A DNA stretch of 64,000 bases from Lactiplantibacillus brownii (GCF_031085375.1 NZ_JAVCWF010000001.1:992001-1056000), one strand, 5' to 3'. Shown: positions 35,453-44,783, numbered from the stretch's first letter. The notes: a model not told the origin generated them from the letters alone. Numbers and translations: made by a program.

Positions 35453-36892
35453 ATGAATCTCGGATTAAGCATTTTATCCTTGGCGCGGTTTCAATTTGCA
35501 ATGACCACGGTATTTCATTTCTTCTTTGTGCCATTATCAATTGGATTAGCACTAGTTGTTGCAATTATGGAAACAATCTATGTTGTGAAAAAAGATGTGC
35601 TTTACAAACATATGGCGCAATTCTGGGGACGGATTTTCTTACTTAGCTTCGCCGTTGGGGTTGTAACGGGGATTATTCAGGAATTTCAATTTGGGATGAA
35701 TTGGTCTGATTATTCACGTTTTATGGGTGACATTTTTGGGGCACCACTAGCGATTGAAGCGCTGGTTGCGTTCTTTATGGAATCCACGTTTATTGGTCTT
35801 TGGATGTTTGGTTGGGATCGTTTTAATGCCAAAATCCATTGTGCATTTATTTGGTTAACATCGATTGGGACGATGATCTCTGCGATGTGGATCTTAGCGG
35901 CCAATAGTTTCATGCAAAACCCAGTGGGCTTTATGATCAATGCCAAGACCGGTCGTGCACAAATGACCAGTTTTAGCGCGGTCATCAAGAACCCACAGCT
36001 TTGGGTTGAACTACCGCACGTGTTATTTGGGGCATTTGTCACGGGGTCGTTTGTGGTTGCTGGGATGGCAGCCTTCTCGTTGCTCAAAAAACGCAATGTT
36101 AAGTTTTTCCGTAAGTCACTCAAAGTTAGTTTAATTATCGGCTTGGTAGCAACGATTGGTGTCGTTGCTGTGGGTGATTTACAGACGCGTTACATTATTA
36201 AAGAACAACCGATGAAGTTTGCCGCTACCGAAGGGTTATACAAAGACTCCGGTTCACCAGCAGCTTGGTCTGTGATTTCCAGCATGGATACTCAGAACCA
36301 CAAAACCAATTGGTCAATTGATGTGCCATATGTTTTGGATATTTTAAGCTATCATAAGCTATCTGGGAATGTTAAGGGTCAGAATACGTTAAACAAGGAA
36401 TTCCATGCCAAGTATGACAAAAAGTTTGGTAAGAACATGAATTACTATGTGCCAACCAAAACCTTGTTCTGGAGCTTCCGGGTCATGACGATTTCTGGCG
36501 GTCTATTTGCATTAATTGCCATTGTTGGCTTGATCTTTAATCGCGCCGGCTCAGAGTTGATTCTCCGTCAGCGTTGGTTCTTATGGGTGCTCGGTATTTG
36601 CACGTTCTTACCATTCGCTGCCAATACGACTGGTTGGTTGATTACTGAATTGGGTCGTTATCCATGGGTAGTCTATGGGCTCTTAACGATTGCGGATGCA
36701 GTTTCACCAAATGTCAGTGTGGCGTCCTTGTTGATTTCTAACATTGTTTACTTCTGCGTCTTTAGTGGGTTAGGGGTTGTCATGATTGTGTTATCACGGC
36801 GTGCCTTGCATCACGGGCCAGACGACTTGTTGAAGGCGGCTGACGACGCACCATACGATCCTTATGGTAAGGGGGCGCTCAGTCATGAGTAA
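35453..36892 (+). CDS. cydA: cytochrome bd quinol oxidase subunit I
   Basis: Membrane subunit carrying haems b558, b595 and d; oxidises quinol and reduces O2 to water. At 479 aa it has about nine hydrophobic segments and the conserved ELGRYPW near residue 403. The quinol-binding Q-loop is short, as in Firmicutes. ATG 35453 lies after GGGGGG. The host group does not make haem and has no complete menaquinone route, so activity would depend on supplied haem and quinone (established for L. plantarum). Overlaps cydB by 8 bp. Confidence 0.97.
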   Translation: MNLGLSILSLARFQFAMTTVFHFFFVPLSIGLALVVAIMETIYVVKKDVLYKHMAQFWGRIFLLSFAVGVVTGIIQEFQFGMNWSDYSRFMGDIFGAPLAIEALVAFFMESTFIGLWMFGWDRFNAKIHCAFIWLTSIGTMISAMWILAANSFMQNPVGFMINAKTGRAQMTSFSAVIKNPQLWVELPHVLFGAFVTGSFVVAGMAAFSLLKKRNVKFFRKSLKVSLIIGLVATIGVVAVGDLQTRYIIKEQPMKFAATEGLYKDSGSPAAWSVISSMDTQNHKTNWSIDVPYVLDILSYHKLSGNVKGQNTLNKEFHAKYDKKFGKNMNYYVPTKTLFWSFRVMTISGGLFALIAIVGLIFNRAGSELILRQRWFLWVLGICTFLPFAANTTGWLITELGRYPWVVYGLLTIADAVSPNVSVASLLISNIVYFCVFSGLGVVMIVLSRRALHHGPDDLLKAADDAPYDPYGKGALSHE

Positions 36893-37880
36893 CTTACAAT
36901 TATTATGGTTTGTGTTAGTCGGTGTCTTGTTTAGTGGGTTCTTCTTCCTAGAAGGCTTTGACTTCGGTGTTGGGATGACAATTAAGAGTTTGGCCCAAAA
37001 TCGAGCTGAACGTGACGTGGTCATTCAGACCATCGGGCCACATTGGGATGCCAACGAAGTGTGGTTGATTACTGCTGGTGGGGCGATGTTTGCTTCGTTT
37101 CCAATGTGGTATGCGACTTTATTCTCAGGCTTTTATCTCATCTTGTTATTGATCCTAGTTGCCTTGATCATGCGGGGCGTTTCATTCGAATTTCGTAGTC
37201 GTATGGAAAGCGATGCTGGTCGTAACTTCTGGGAATGGGCTGCAGCGATTGGGAGTTTCTTGGCAGCATTCCTGTTTGGGATGATGTTTACCGCGATGGT
37301 CAAAGGAATGCCAATCAATGCACGTGGCGATATGACTGCGCACTTTACCGATTACGTGAACTTGTTCTCAATCGTTGGTGGAGTGGCTGTTACCTTACTT
37401 TGCTACTTGCATGGTCTCAACTTTATTCGGTTGAAGACGACTGGAACCTTACGTACCCGGGCGTTACAATGGGCTAAACCATTGTATTGGGTGCTCTTTG
37501 CTGGTGAAGTTGTGTTTGCGATTCTATTGTACTTCAACACGGACTTCTTCGTGAAGAAGCCAATTTCAACGTTGATTCTAGTGGTCGCATTGGTCGTCTT
37601 AACTTGTTTGGCGACTTGGGGCGTTTATGGTAATCATGAATGGTTATCCTTCATCAGTAGTGGACTTTCCTTAATTGATGTTGTTGTCTTATTGTTCAAC
37701 GGCTTATTCCCACGAGTCATGGTCGCTAACAACGCTGCCAACAGCATCTTGATTAAGAATGCCTCGAACTCACCGTATACGTTACATTTGATGACGGTCA
37801 TTGCGTTGAGCGTGCTCCCAATTATGCTGGTTTACTTTATTTGGAGCTACTGGGTCTTCTATAAGCGTTTAGCGTCTTAA
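36885..37880 (+). CDS. cydB: cytochrome bd quinol oxidase subunit II
   Basis: A 331-aa partner of CydA with the N-terminal FFFLEGFDFGVGM and GPHWDANEVWLITAGGAMFA typical of CydB. The frame opens earlier (36864), but the ATG at 36885 (MSNLQLLWF) lies in the ATGAGTAA overlap with the cydA stop and follows AAGGGGG, so it is the likely start. Confidence 0.97.
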   Translation: MSNLQLLWFVLVGVLFSGFFFLEGFDFGVGMTIKSLAQNRAERDVVIQTIGPHWDANEVWLITAGGAMFASFPMWYATLFSGFYLILLLILVALIMRGVSFEFRSRMESDAGRNFWEWAAAIGSFLAAFLFGMMFTAMVKGMPINARGDMTAHFTDYVNLFSIVGGVAVTLLCYLHGLNFIRLKTTGTLRTRALQWAKPLYWVLFAGEVVFAILLYFNTDFFVKKPISTLILVVALVVLTCLATWGVYGNHEWLSFISSGLSLIDVVVLLFNGLFPRVMVANNAANSILIKNASNSPYTLHLMTVIALSVLPIMLVYFIWSYWVFYKRLAS

Positions 37881-37934
37881 TGAGTTTTAACCACCAAATA
37901 GTTAATGTGGTGGTACAATTAAATTGCACGAACA

Positions 37935-37976
37935 GGGTCGTGACTTGGCCGAGTGCCAAGTCGCGGCCTTTTAATA
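37935..37976 (+). terminator. hairpin between cydB and cydD
   Basis: GGTCGTGACTTGG pairs with CCAAGTCGCGGCC, followed by TTTTA. It could attenuate transcription between cydAB and cydDC; the T-run is short. Confidence 0.6.
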
Positions 37977-37996
37977 TTTAAGCGGGGGTGACGGAG

Positions 37997-39730
37997 ATGT
38001 TTGATCCGGCGCTATTTAAACTCCCTGGCATGCGGCGGTTGACGGTGATTCTAGCCTTGTTAGCCGTCGTTGAGGGGATTTGTATTATTATTCAAGCCCA
38101 ATTTTTGTCGGTCGCCATTGTGGGCTTATGGCACTTGAAGACCTTGGCAACGATCGTCCAACCCATGTTAATTTTTGCGTTAGCGTGGATCGGCCGCCGA
38201 TTGTTAGTTGTCTTTAAAAACCGACTGATGTATCCCATCGTTGAAAAAACGACTGGTGATATGCGGCGTCAAGTGATGCAAAAATTGTATCGCTTAGGGC
38301 CAAGTTATGTGGCCAAAACTGGGACAGGAAATGTTGTCACGACGGCTTTGGAGGGTATCGATAAGGTTCAAACTTATTTGATGCTTGTTGTGATCAAAGT
38401 CATTGATATGATGGTCATTCCGTGGGTGGTTTTACTTTATATTGCTTGGCTGCGCTGGCGAGAAGCCTTGTTCTTATTAGCTATTTTTCCATTAATTATT
38501 CTATTTATGATTATTCTCGGCTATGCTGCGCAAGCGAAGGCTGACCAACAGTATGTCGGCTATCAACGGTTGTCGAACCATTTTGTCGATACCTTACGTG
38601 GTTTACCAACGCTCAAGCAATTGGGATTAAGTAAGCAGTATGCCAATAACGTTTATCGGGTCAGTGAAGGTTACCGGAAACAAACGATTGCGGTAATTAA
38701 GATTGCGATGTTGTCGACGTTTGCCTTAGATTTCTTCACGACTTTATCCATTGCGGTCGTTGCGGTTTTCCTTGGTTTTGGATTGATCAATGGCACGATC
38801 ACGTTATTGCCTGCGCTAGTGATCTTGGTGTTGTCACCAGATTACTTCCTGCCATTGCGAACCTTTGCCAGTGATTACCATGCGACATTAAATGGGAAGA
38901 ACGCTTTTGCGGCGGTACAAAAAATGTTGGCCTTGCCAGTGCCAACGGATCGTGAGCAGTTAGGGACGACGCCACTTGACTGGCAAGCGGATAGTACGTT
39001 GCGCTTGCAACAAGTTGACTTTAGTTATGATGAACACAAGCCAGCGCTAACTGATGTGACGCTGCTGGCGACCGGTTATCAGCGTATCGGGATCATTGGG
39101 GCCTCTGGCTCTGGTAAATCCACTTTGATCAACTTATTGGGGGGCTTTTTAACGCCAGATGCTGACCATGGGACGATCCAAGTTAATGGTCAAACGGTCA
39201 CTCATTTAAGTCAAACGGCTTGGCAACAAAGCTTTTTCTATATTCCACAAAATCCTTACTTATTCCATGCCACTTTGGCAGAAAATATTGCGTTTTATCA
39301 GCCACATGCTGGGATTAGTGCGATTGGTCAAGCCGCTGCAAAAGCCGGCTTGACTGACTGGATCAAGACATTGCCTGAGGGCTTAAACACCCAGATTGGT
39401 GAAGGTGCCCGTGGCGTCAGTGGCGGGCAGGCACAACGAATTGCGCTAGCTCGGGCCTTTTTGGACAGTACGCGAAAAATTCTGTTGTTTGACGAACCGA
39501 CAGCGCATTTGGACATTGAGACCGAAGCAGAATTAAAACAAACGATTCTGCCCGTTTTTGAGCATCATTTAGTCTTCTTTGCGACGCATCGACTCCATTG
39601 GATCAATCAGATGGATTATGTGCTAGTTTTGGATCATGGTCAGATTGTGGAACAAGGGACGCCAGCCGAGCTCACAGCACACAACGGGGCGTATGTCCGG
39701 TTACGTGATGAAATGGTAGGTGCAATCTAA
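37997..39730 (+). CDS. cydD: thiol reductant ABC exporter subunit CydD
   Basis: Half of the CydDC heterodimer, which exports cysteine/glutathione or affects haem loading and is needed for cytochrome bd assembly. 577 aa: N-terminal six-segment membrane domain and C-terminal ATPase with GASGSGKST, VSGGQAQR and ILLFDEPTAHLD. A GTG at 37988 touches the GGGGG ribosome binding site, so ATG 37997 (MFDPALFKLPGMRR) is chosen. It is fused in operon to cydC. In Bacillus naming this gene is called cydC. Confidence 0.92.
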   Translation: MFDPALFKLPGMRRLTVILALLAVVEGICIIIQAQFLSVAIVGLWHLKTLATIVQPMLIFALAWIGRRLLVVFKNRLMYPIVEKTTGDMRRQVMQKLYRLGPSYVAKTGTGNVVTTALEGIDKVQTYLMLVVIKVIDMMVIPWVVLLYIAWLRWREALFLLAIFPLIILFMIILGYAAQAKADQQYVGYQRLSNHFVDTLRGLPTLKQLGLSKQYANNVYRVSEGYRKQTIAVIKIAMLSTFALDFFTTLSIAVVAVFLGFGLINGTITLLPALVILVLSPDYFLPLRTFASDYHATLNGKNAFAAVQKMLALPVPTDREQLGTTPLDWQADSTLRLQQVDFSYDEHKPALTDVTLLATGYQRIGIIGASGSGKSTLINLLGGFLTPDADHGTIQVNGQTVTHLSQTAWQQSFFYIPQNPYLFHATLAENIAFYQPHAGISAIGQAAAKAGLTDWIKTLPEGLNTQIGEGARGVSGGQAQRIALARAFLDSTRKILLFDEPTAHLDIETEAELKQTILPVFEHHLVFFATHRLHWINQMDYVLVLDHGQIVEQGTPAELTAHNGAYVRLRDEMVGAI

Positions 39731-41472
39731 TGAAAGACTTTTTAACAACTTTTAAACATGATACTTGGGTCATGCCCTATTTACGCAAATATAAGAAGTT
39801 ATTGGCGTTAACGCTGTTTCTAGGTTTAATGACTTTTTTCTGTGGTTCCGCGTTGATGTTTAACTCGGGATACTTAATCAGTAAAGCGGCGCGGCATCCT
39901 TATAATATTTTGATGATCTATGTGCCAATTGTCTTGACGCGTGCCTTTGGGATTGGTCGGCCGGCCTTTCGATATGCCGAACGAATCACCAGTCATAATT
40001 GGGTGTTGCGTATCGTTTCAGATTTCCGAAAAAAGCTCTACCAAGCGGTTGCTAAGCATGCCGTAGCGATTCGGCAGAACTTTCAAACAGGGGACGTTCT
40101 CAGTATTTTAGCCGATGATATTGATCATATTGAGAATCTCTATCTGCGGACCGTTTTCCCGACGGTGATTGCTTGGACGATGTACCTGATCATTGTGATT
40201 GCACTCGGTTATTTTAGCTGGTGGTTCGGCTTACTCATGTTGCTGATGCTTGGCTTGATCGTCATTGTGATGCCACTCTGGTCAGTACTGATAAATGGGG
40301 CGCGGGAGTCTCAGAGTCGCAAGATCCAACAGACGTTTTATACGCAGTTAACGGATGCCGTGATGGGATTGGGTGACTGGTTGATTTCTGGCCGCCAAGC
40401 CGACTTTAACGACCGACAAACTGCGCCAATTGATCAGATTGCTGATTTGCGGCGGGCAGATCATCGCTTTCAATGGTGGCGTGATTTTACGATTCAATTG
40501 TTGTTTGGAGTAATTTGTATTGCTTTATTGATCTGGAGTAGTTTTTATTGGACGAGCAATGCGGCCAGTGCCAACTGGATCGCTGCGTTTGTGTTATCGG
40601 TCTTTCCGCTAGTTGATGCTTTTCAATCGGTCAGCCAAGGTGTCAGTGAATGGCCAAGTTATCAACGGTCGATTCGTCGGGTCAATGCATTAGACACGAC
40701 CCCAACGGATGAAACCGATCAGACCACGTTGACTGAGCCATTTAGTGTCCTACAGGTTGCCGACTTGAACTTCCAGTATCAGGAGGGCAGTCGTCAGATC
40801 TTCAAACAGTTAAATCTGAGCTTGCAGGCTGGTGAAAAGTTAGCCCTATTGGGACCGTCTGGAACGGGTAAAAGTACCTTGTTGAAGCTAGTTCTGGGCG
40901 ATTTGCAGCCTACTGCTGGGACAGTACAGTTGAATGATGTGCCGATTAGTCGGCTACAAACTGAACGAGCAAAATTATTCGGTGTCTTGGACCAACAACC
41001 TTACTTGTTCAATACTTCGATCATGAATAATGTCCGCATGGGTAATCCGGATGCGACGGATGCACAAGTCAAAGCAGCGCTCAAATCCGTTGAATTAGCG
41101 CCATTAATCGAAGGCTTGCCTGATCAGTATGACACGGTCGTCGAAGAAGGTGGCGCACGTTTTTCAGGCGGGGAACGGCAACGGATTGCGCTAGCCCGCA
41201 TTTTGTTACAAGATGCCCCAATTATTATTTTGGATGAGCCCACGGTCAGTTTGGACCCAATTACAGAATCACATTTATTAGCCACAGTTTTCCGTGTGCT
41301 GCACGATAAAACAATCCTATGGGTGACCCACCATTTAGCAGGGATTAACTATGTTGACCAAGTCCGTTTTTTGGAAGCCGGCGAGTTTGATATGGCCGGC
41401 ACGCCGCAAGAATTATATGCGACGGCACCACGGTTTAAGCGATTATATGATTTAGATCAAGGACATGATTAA
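39730..41472 (+). CDS. cydC: thiol reductant ABC exporter subunit CydC
   Basis: Second half of the exporter, 580 aa: membrane domain with NSGYLISKAARHP near the N-terminus (typical of this subunit) and an ATPase with GPSGTGKST, FSGGERQR and IIILDEPTVSLD. The start overlaps the cydD stop by one base (TAATG). Repeat element A2 begins 56 bp after its stop, with no terminator between. Confidence 0.92.
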   Translation: MKDFLTTFKHDTWVMPYLRKYKKLLALTLFLGLMTFFCGSALMFNSGYLISKAARHPYNILMIYVPIVLTRAFGIGRPAFRYAERITSHNWVLRIVSDFRKKLYQAVAKHAVAIRQNFQTGDVLSILADDIDHIENLYLRTVFPTVIAWTMYLIIVIALGYFSWWFGLLMLLMLGLIVIVMPLWSVLINGARESQSRKIQQTFYTQLTDAVMGLGDWLISGRQADFNDRQTAPIDQIADLRRADHRFQWWRDFTIQLLFGVICIALLIWSSFYWTSNAASANWIAAFVLSVFPLVDAFQSVSQGVSEWPSYQRSIRRVNALDTTPTDETDQTTLTEPFSVLQVADLNFQYQEGSRQIFKQLNLSLQAGEKLALLGPSGTGKSTLLKLVLGDLQPTAGTVQLNDVPISRLQTERAKLFGVLDQQPYLFNTSIMNNVRMGNPDATDAQVKAALKSVELAPLIEGLPDQYDTVVEEGGARFSGGERQRIALARILLQDAPIIILDEPTVSLDPITESHLLATVFRVLHDKTILWVTHHLAGINYVDQVRFLEAGEFDMAGTPQELYATAPRFKRLYDLDQGHD

Positions 41473-41527
41473 AGTTTGGATTATACTATCGCATTCATAT
41501 TTACGCATTCATATTTAAAATGTGGCA

Positions 41528-41713
41528 TTAATTGTCCGTCTCCGTGGACCAGCTCGTTTGCTGTGGGGGCAGACCTGCAGCCAAAGAACGGTCTGCAGGG
41601 CGCTTTCAAGCCGAAAACCCGCGTCTTAAAAGTCGGCCAAACACTAACCTGGGGAAAACCACCTAGCTAAGTGTTTTGGCACGGCAAACGAGCTGGTCCA
41701 CTCCGACGTTAAA
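41528..41713 (+). repeat. element A, copy 2
   Basis: Outer stem TGGACCAGCTCGTTTGC.GTG with CACGGCAAACGAGCTGGTCCA (one G-U). Inner pairs include AACACTAACCTGGG/CCTAGCTAAGTGTT and GCAGACC/GGTCTGC. It ends CGACGTTAAA. It follows the cydC stop by 56 bp. Confidence 0.9.
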
Positions 41714-41781
41714 TAGTAGTTTAATCAAAAAGATACTGATAGCCCAGTATCTAATGAAAGGCCAATTGATGTTAGAAACGC

Positions 41782-42088
41782 TGATTAACGTAGGGTGGGC
41801 TGGATGATGCTCAGTGGTGAAGTTTTTCAGAGTGTGAGGGTCAACGGGTTGCTCCTGAGCATTGCCTAGCCATCACAATGACTCGGTGGTCTTCCGAGTG
41901 GTTGTGATGGCGTCCCAAGCGGAGGGCGCAGTTGGACCGAACACGTTTCGACTGCTGGTAAGCTTCCAGCTTAGAGAAAGCCCGGCTTGTGAGACCGTAC
42001 TTTGGCTCACAAACGTGGCCACCACGTTCCAGCATCAGTCCAGACCAACCGGAGTGGCAAGTTAAGTGGATACTTATAAATATGATAG
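41782..42088 (+). repeat. element B, copy 2, with nested module C
   Basis: Starts 69 nt after A copy 2. Outer GGGCTGGATGATGCTC pairs with the CCAGCATCAGTCCAG region. Module C is at about 41828-41950 with an inner stem CCATCACAA/TTGTGATGG and ACTCGG/CCGAGT. It ends GGATACTTATAAATATGATA. Confidence 0.88.
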
Positions 42089-42124
42089 CTACAATACATC
42101 AGTGGTTTTTAACTGATGGTTAAC

Positions 42125-42181
42125 AAAAAGCCGATTGGTAACGACTCAGTATTTGCTGAGGGTTACCAAATCGGTTTTTTT
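42125..42181. terminator. large bidirectional terminator
   Basis: AAAAAGCCGATTGGTAAC pairs with GGTTACCAAATCGGTTTTT, with CTCAG/CTGAG inside. It ends the minus-strand gene at 42204 and anything transcribed through A2-B2. Confidence 0.85.
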
Positions 42182-42203
42182 GTGGTTTGTCTGAAAAAGA
42201 CAG

Positions 42204-42485
42204 TTAAATCGGATTGACCGTAATCAGACGATTGGTGAAAGAATTAATAACTAATTCTACATGATACTGATCATTCGAAACATAATTGTTTTTACCACGT
42301 CGCACGAGTCGACTGGCAGGCGTGTCAAGGACTCCCTTGACTAAAGTTTCAATTTCCGCGTGCGTGAGATTAGTTTGCAACTTTTTATTAACGCGTTGAT
42401 AGACTAATTGGGTATAGCAAATCTGATTGCTGAGTTGTGCCAACGTTTGGCTGAGATGGCTATCCGGCAGGTGTGAATGCGCCAA
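42204..42485 (-). CDS. DUF3781-like protein, 93 aa
   Basis: A small soluble protein with ICYTQLVYQRVNKKL, GKNNYVSND and the C-terminal LVINSFTNRLITVNPI, a pattern I associate with DUF3781 (unknown function). It starts 22 bp after the polyprenyl synthase gene on the same strand, so they share a transcript. The first normal start codon is TTG at 42485 without a clear ribosome binding site, so the true start is uncertain. A terminator follows. Confidence 0.65.
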   Translation of the reverse strand: MAHSHLPDSHLSQTLAQLSNQICYTQLVYQRVNKKLQTNLTHAEIETLVKGVLDTPASRLVRRGKNNYVSNDQYHVELVINSFTNRLITVNPI

Positions 42486-42507
42486 TTTTGTGGTCTGATC
42501 GTTCGCC

Positions 42508-43485
42508 TTAATGATTACGTACCAATAATTGGGTCACTAGTCGGCGAATAGTTTGTTGGGTGGTACCTGCTGGCAGGTCATTGATCAGGCTCAAAGCTTG
42601 CTGCGTGTAATTGGTCGCGAGCTGCTGAGCTTGTGTCACACCACCTAAAGCGATGACTTGATCGCGGATGTTCAATAGTTGGTCGTTGCTGACTTCTGTC
42701 CCAGGCATCGGCAATTGTTTCGCTAAACTTGGGTCCGTCTGGAGCGCATAGATCAAGGGCAGGGAGTACACGCCATCTTTTAAATCGGCTAACACGGGTT
42801 TGTGAGTGAGCTTTTCATCGCCGGTATAGTCGAGGATGTCGTCAAGCATTTGATAAGCGAGACCTAATTGATGCCCAATTTGTTGTGCCAATTGAACGAT
42901 TTCTGTTGGGGCTTTAGCCAAATGGGCACCTTGTTCACAGCTTAAACTAAATAAACGCGCTGTTTTGCCTGCCGCAACAGTTAAATAATCTGTTAAGGTC
43001 GTGCTCGGCTTGAAATTGTGGGCCATCTGATCCAGTTCACCTTGCAAAATACCTCGCATGGCCGCGGTATTACGTTTGACGTCTTCGCGTGTTAAAGCGG
43101 CAATCAGCACTTGATCGAAATAGCAGGTAAATAGGAGATCACCAGCATAAATCGCATTGCGTTGACCATAATCTTGATGAATCGTGGTGACATGCCGGCG
43201 TTCAGGAGCTTCATCGATGACATCATCATGAATTAACGTTGCCACATGGAGTAGTTCCATGGCGGCTGCTCCTGCTTGCAACCGAGTTGGATCTTGATCT
43301 GGACCGAATTGGCTAAATAGGTAGAAAAAGCCCGGCCGTAAAAATTTTCCTCCGGCAGCTAAAAGTTCGTGAACACGCCCATTAATTGCTGGATTATTAA
43401 TTTGGACTTGCGCCAAAAGGTAAGGCTTTAGCGCCTTTAACTGTTGATGGACTTGTGGATTTGGTTGCCAGATATTCTGAATCAT
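42508..43485 (-). CDS. hepT: polyprenyl diphosphate synthase (menaquinone tail)
   Basis: A 325-aa trans-prenyltransferase with both aspartate-rich motifs, HDDVIDE near residue 84 and DDILDYTGD near 210. It elongates farnesyl-type diphosphate to the long chain used in quinones. It is divergent from a MenA-type prenyltransferase and beside the cyd operon, which points to demethylmenaquinone or menaquinone tail synthesis (heptaprenyl synthase component II type). No component I gene is seen nearby. ATG 43485; its GGGGTG ribosome binding site lies in a leader hairpin. Confidence 0.88.
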   Translation of the reverse strand: MIQNIWQPNPQVHQQLKALKPYLLAQVQINNPAINGRVHELLAAGGKFLRPGFFYLFSQFGPDQDPTRLQAGAAAMELLHVATLIHDDVIDEAPERRHVTTIHQDYGQRNAIYAGDLLFTCYFDQVLIAALTREDVKRNTAAMRGILQGELDQMAHNFKPSTTLTDYLTVAAGKTARLFSLSCEQGAHLAKAPTEIVQLAQQIGHQLGLAYQMLDDILDYTGDEKLTHKPVLADLKDGVYSLPLIYALQTDPSLAKQLPMPGTEVSNDQLLNIRDQVIALGGVTQAQQLATNYTQQALSLINDLPAGTTQQTIRRLVTQLLVRNH

Positions 43486-43492
43486 GCTTTTT

Positions 43493-43511
43493 CACCCCGT
43501 CAGTGGGGGTG
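43493..43511 (-). promoter_or_regulatory. leader hairpin covering the ribosome binding site of the prenyl synthase gene
   Basis: On the minus strand CACCCC, a 7-nt loop and GGGGTG form a 6-bp GC-rich stem, 7 nt before the ATG. The GGGG is the only good Shine-Dalgarno candidate. Confidence 0.5.
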
Positions 43512-43520
43512 TGTCAAAAC

Positions 43521-43549
43521 TTGCAGCCCCACGCATTCTAAAATACAAT
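43521..43549 (+). promoter_or_regulatory. promoter of the MenA-type gene
   Basis: TTGCAG (43521-43526), 17 bp, TACAAT (43544-43549). A possible opposing promoter is TTGACA (plus 43581-43586, minus strand) with TACCTT at 17 bp. Confidence 0.6.
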
Positions 43550-43605
43550 CTAACTTAAAGGTACAAAACACTCGAAAACTTGTCAAATAAAAGGGGAGTC
43601 TATTC

Positions 43606-44520
43606 TTGAAACCGAAAGTTTTTTTGGAGTTTGTTGAAATCAAATCGTTGATTGCTAGTGTTTTACCATTTGTACTCGGCAGTTTGTATGCTGTCTATAA
43701 CTATCACCAAGTGCATCTCGGCTATTTACTTTTATTTTTCATCGCTTCTTCCTTATTTCACATGGCTACCAATGCTAATGATAATTACCAAGATTTTTTG
43801 CATGCGCCACGCGATAAAGCCAATCAGGAATTTTTGGAAGCAACGAATGTGGTTGGCGTTAATCAGATTTCGATTAGCCAAGCGCGGACAATCACGTTCG
43901 GTTTGGGTGGGGTCTCGTTGCTACTTGGTCTGTGGTTGGTCACACAAACCGGTTGGCCGTTGTTGTGGATGGGACTTTATTCGTATGCCGTCGGTTACTT
44001 TTACGCTGGTGGGCCAAAACCGATTTCAGCCGGCCCGTTTGGGGAATTCTTTTCCGGCTTCACGATGGGCTTCATGATATTTTGGATCTCGGTTTATATT
44101 AATACCTTTGATGTGGCACCAATTACGTGGCAGTCAACAGCCAACGTCTTGATTTCCGCAGGGTTAGCAATTTTTGCGATTTCAAATATTATGTTGGCGA
44201 ATAACATTTGTGACCGGGATGAGGACATCGCCCTCGGTCGGCATACGATTGTGTCCTATTTTGGCAAACGCGTCATGTTACAAGTTTTTGCTTGGAGCTA
44301 CATTGTCGGTTACGTGTGCTTAATGATTGCGGTTTGGTTAGGGGTTTTGCCTAAGCTAAGTTTGTTAACCTTACTAAGCGTCATTCCAGTGTTGAAAAAT
44401 ACGCGCCAATTTATGCGGAAGCAAGTTAAACGTGAAACCTTTATTCTGGCAATCAAAAACGCAAGCATTATTTGTTTGACCTTCGTTGTTTGCATGGGTT
44501 TAGGATTGATTTTTGATTAG
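43606..44520 (+). CDS. menA: 1,4-dihydroxy-2-naphthoate prenyltransferase (MenA/UbiA family)
   Basis: Joins a polyprenyl chain to 1,4-dihydroxy-2-naphthoate to make demethylmenaquinone. The 304-aa membrane protein has about eight hydrophobic segments and both Asp-rich motifs: NANDNYQDFLHAPRDKAN near residue 60 and DRDEDIALGRHT near 204. TTG start at 43606 after AAGGGGAG. It is divergent from the prenyl synthase. No menB-F genes are in the window, so the head group may be taken up; in electron-transfer loci the homologue is called DmkA. Element B3 starts 10 bp after its stop. Confidence 0.9.
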   Translation: MKPKVFLEFVEIKSLIASVLPFVLGSLYAVYNYHQVHLGYLLLFFIASSLFHMATNANDNYQDFLHAPRDKANQEFLEATNVVGVNQISISQARTITFGLGGVSLLLGLWLVTQTGWPLLWMGLYSYAVGYFYAGGPKPISAGPFGEFFSGFTMGFMIFWISVYINTFDVAPITWQSTANVLISAGLAIFAISNIMLANNICDRDEDIALGRHTIVSYFGKRVMLQVFAWSYIVGYVCLMIAVWLGVLPKLSLLTLLSVIPVLKNTRQFMRKQVKRETFILAIKNASIICLTFVVCMGLGLIFD

Positions 44521-44529
44521 TGCAGTGGA

Positions 44530-44713
44530 GCTATTATATTTATAAGTATTCGCCCAGCTTGCCGCTCCGGTTGGTCTGGACTGATGCTGGAACGTGGTGG
44601 CCACGTTTGTGAGCCAAAAGGCGGTCTCACAAGCCGGGCTTTTCCTAAGCTGGAAAGCCCACCAGCAAAGGAAAATTTCACCACTGAGCATCATCCAGCC
44701 CGCCCTGCGTTAA
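44530..44713 (-). repeat. element B, copy 3, without module C
   Basis: Inverted relative to B1 and B2. It matches both ends of element B (GGGCTGGATGATGCTC and CCAGCATCAGTCCAG), but the approximately 120-nt AGAGTGTG...ACGTTTCGAC segment is missing. What remains is 184 nt, with hairpins GGGCTTTCC/GGAAAAGCCC and TTGTGAG/CTCACAA. Confidence 0.88.
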
Positions 44714-44783
44714 ATAGCGAATCTAATACTAACTGTTTCTTTTCAGGCTCTGACTTTAACTATTGTCTAGATTAAAATCGCAA

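Noticed and set aside
35710..36123. 137-codon minus-strand frame inside cydA
   Set aside because: It is a shadow of the conserved cydA frame.
41476..41670. 64-codon frame after cydC
   Set aside because: It overlaps element A2; the other A copies do not keep this frame.
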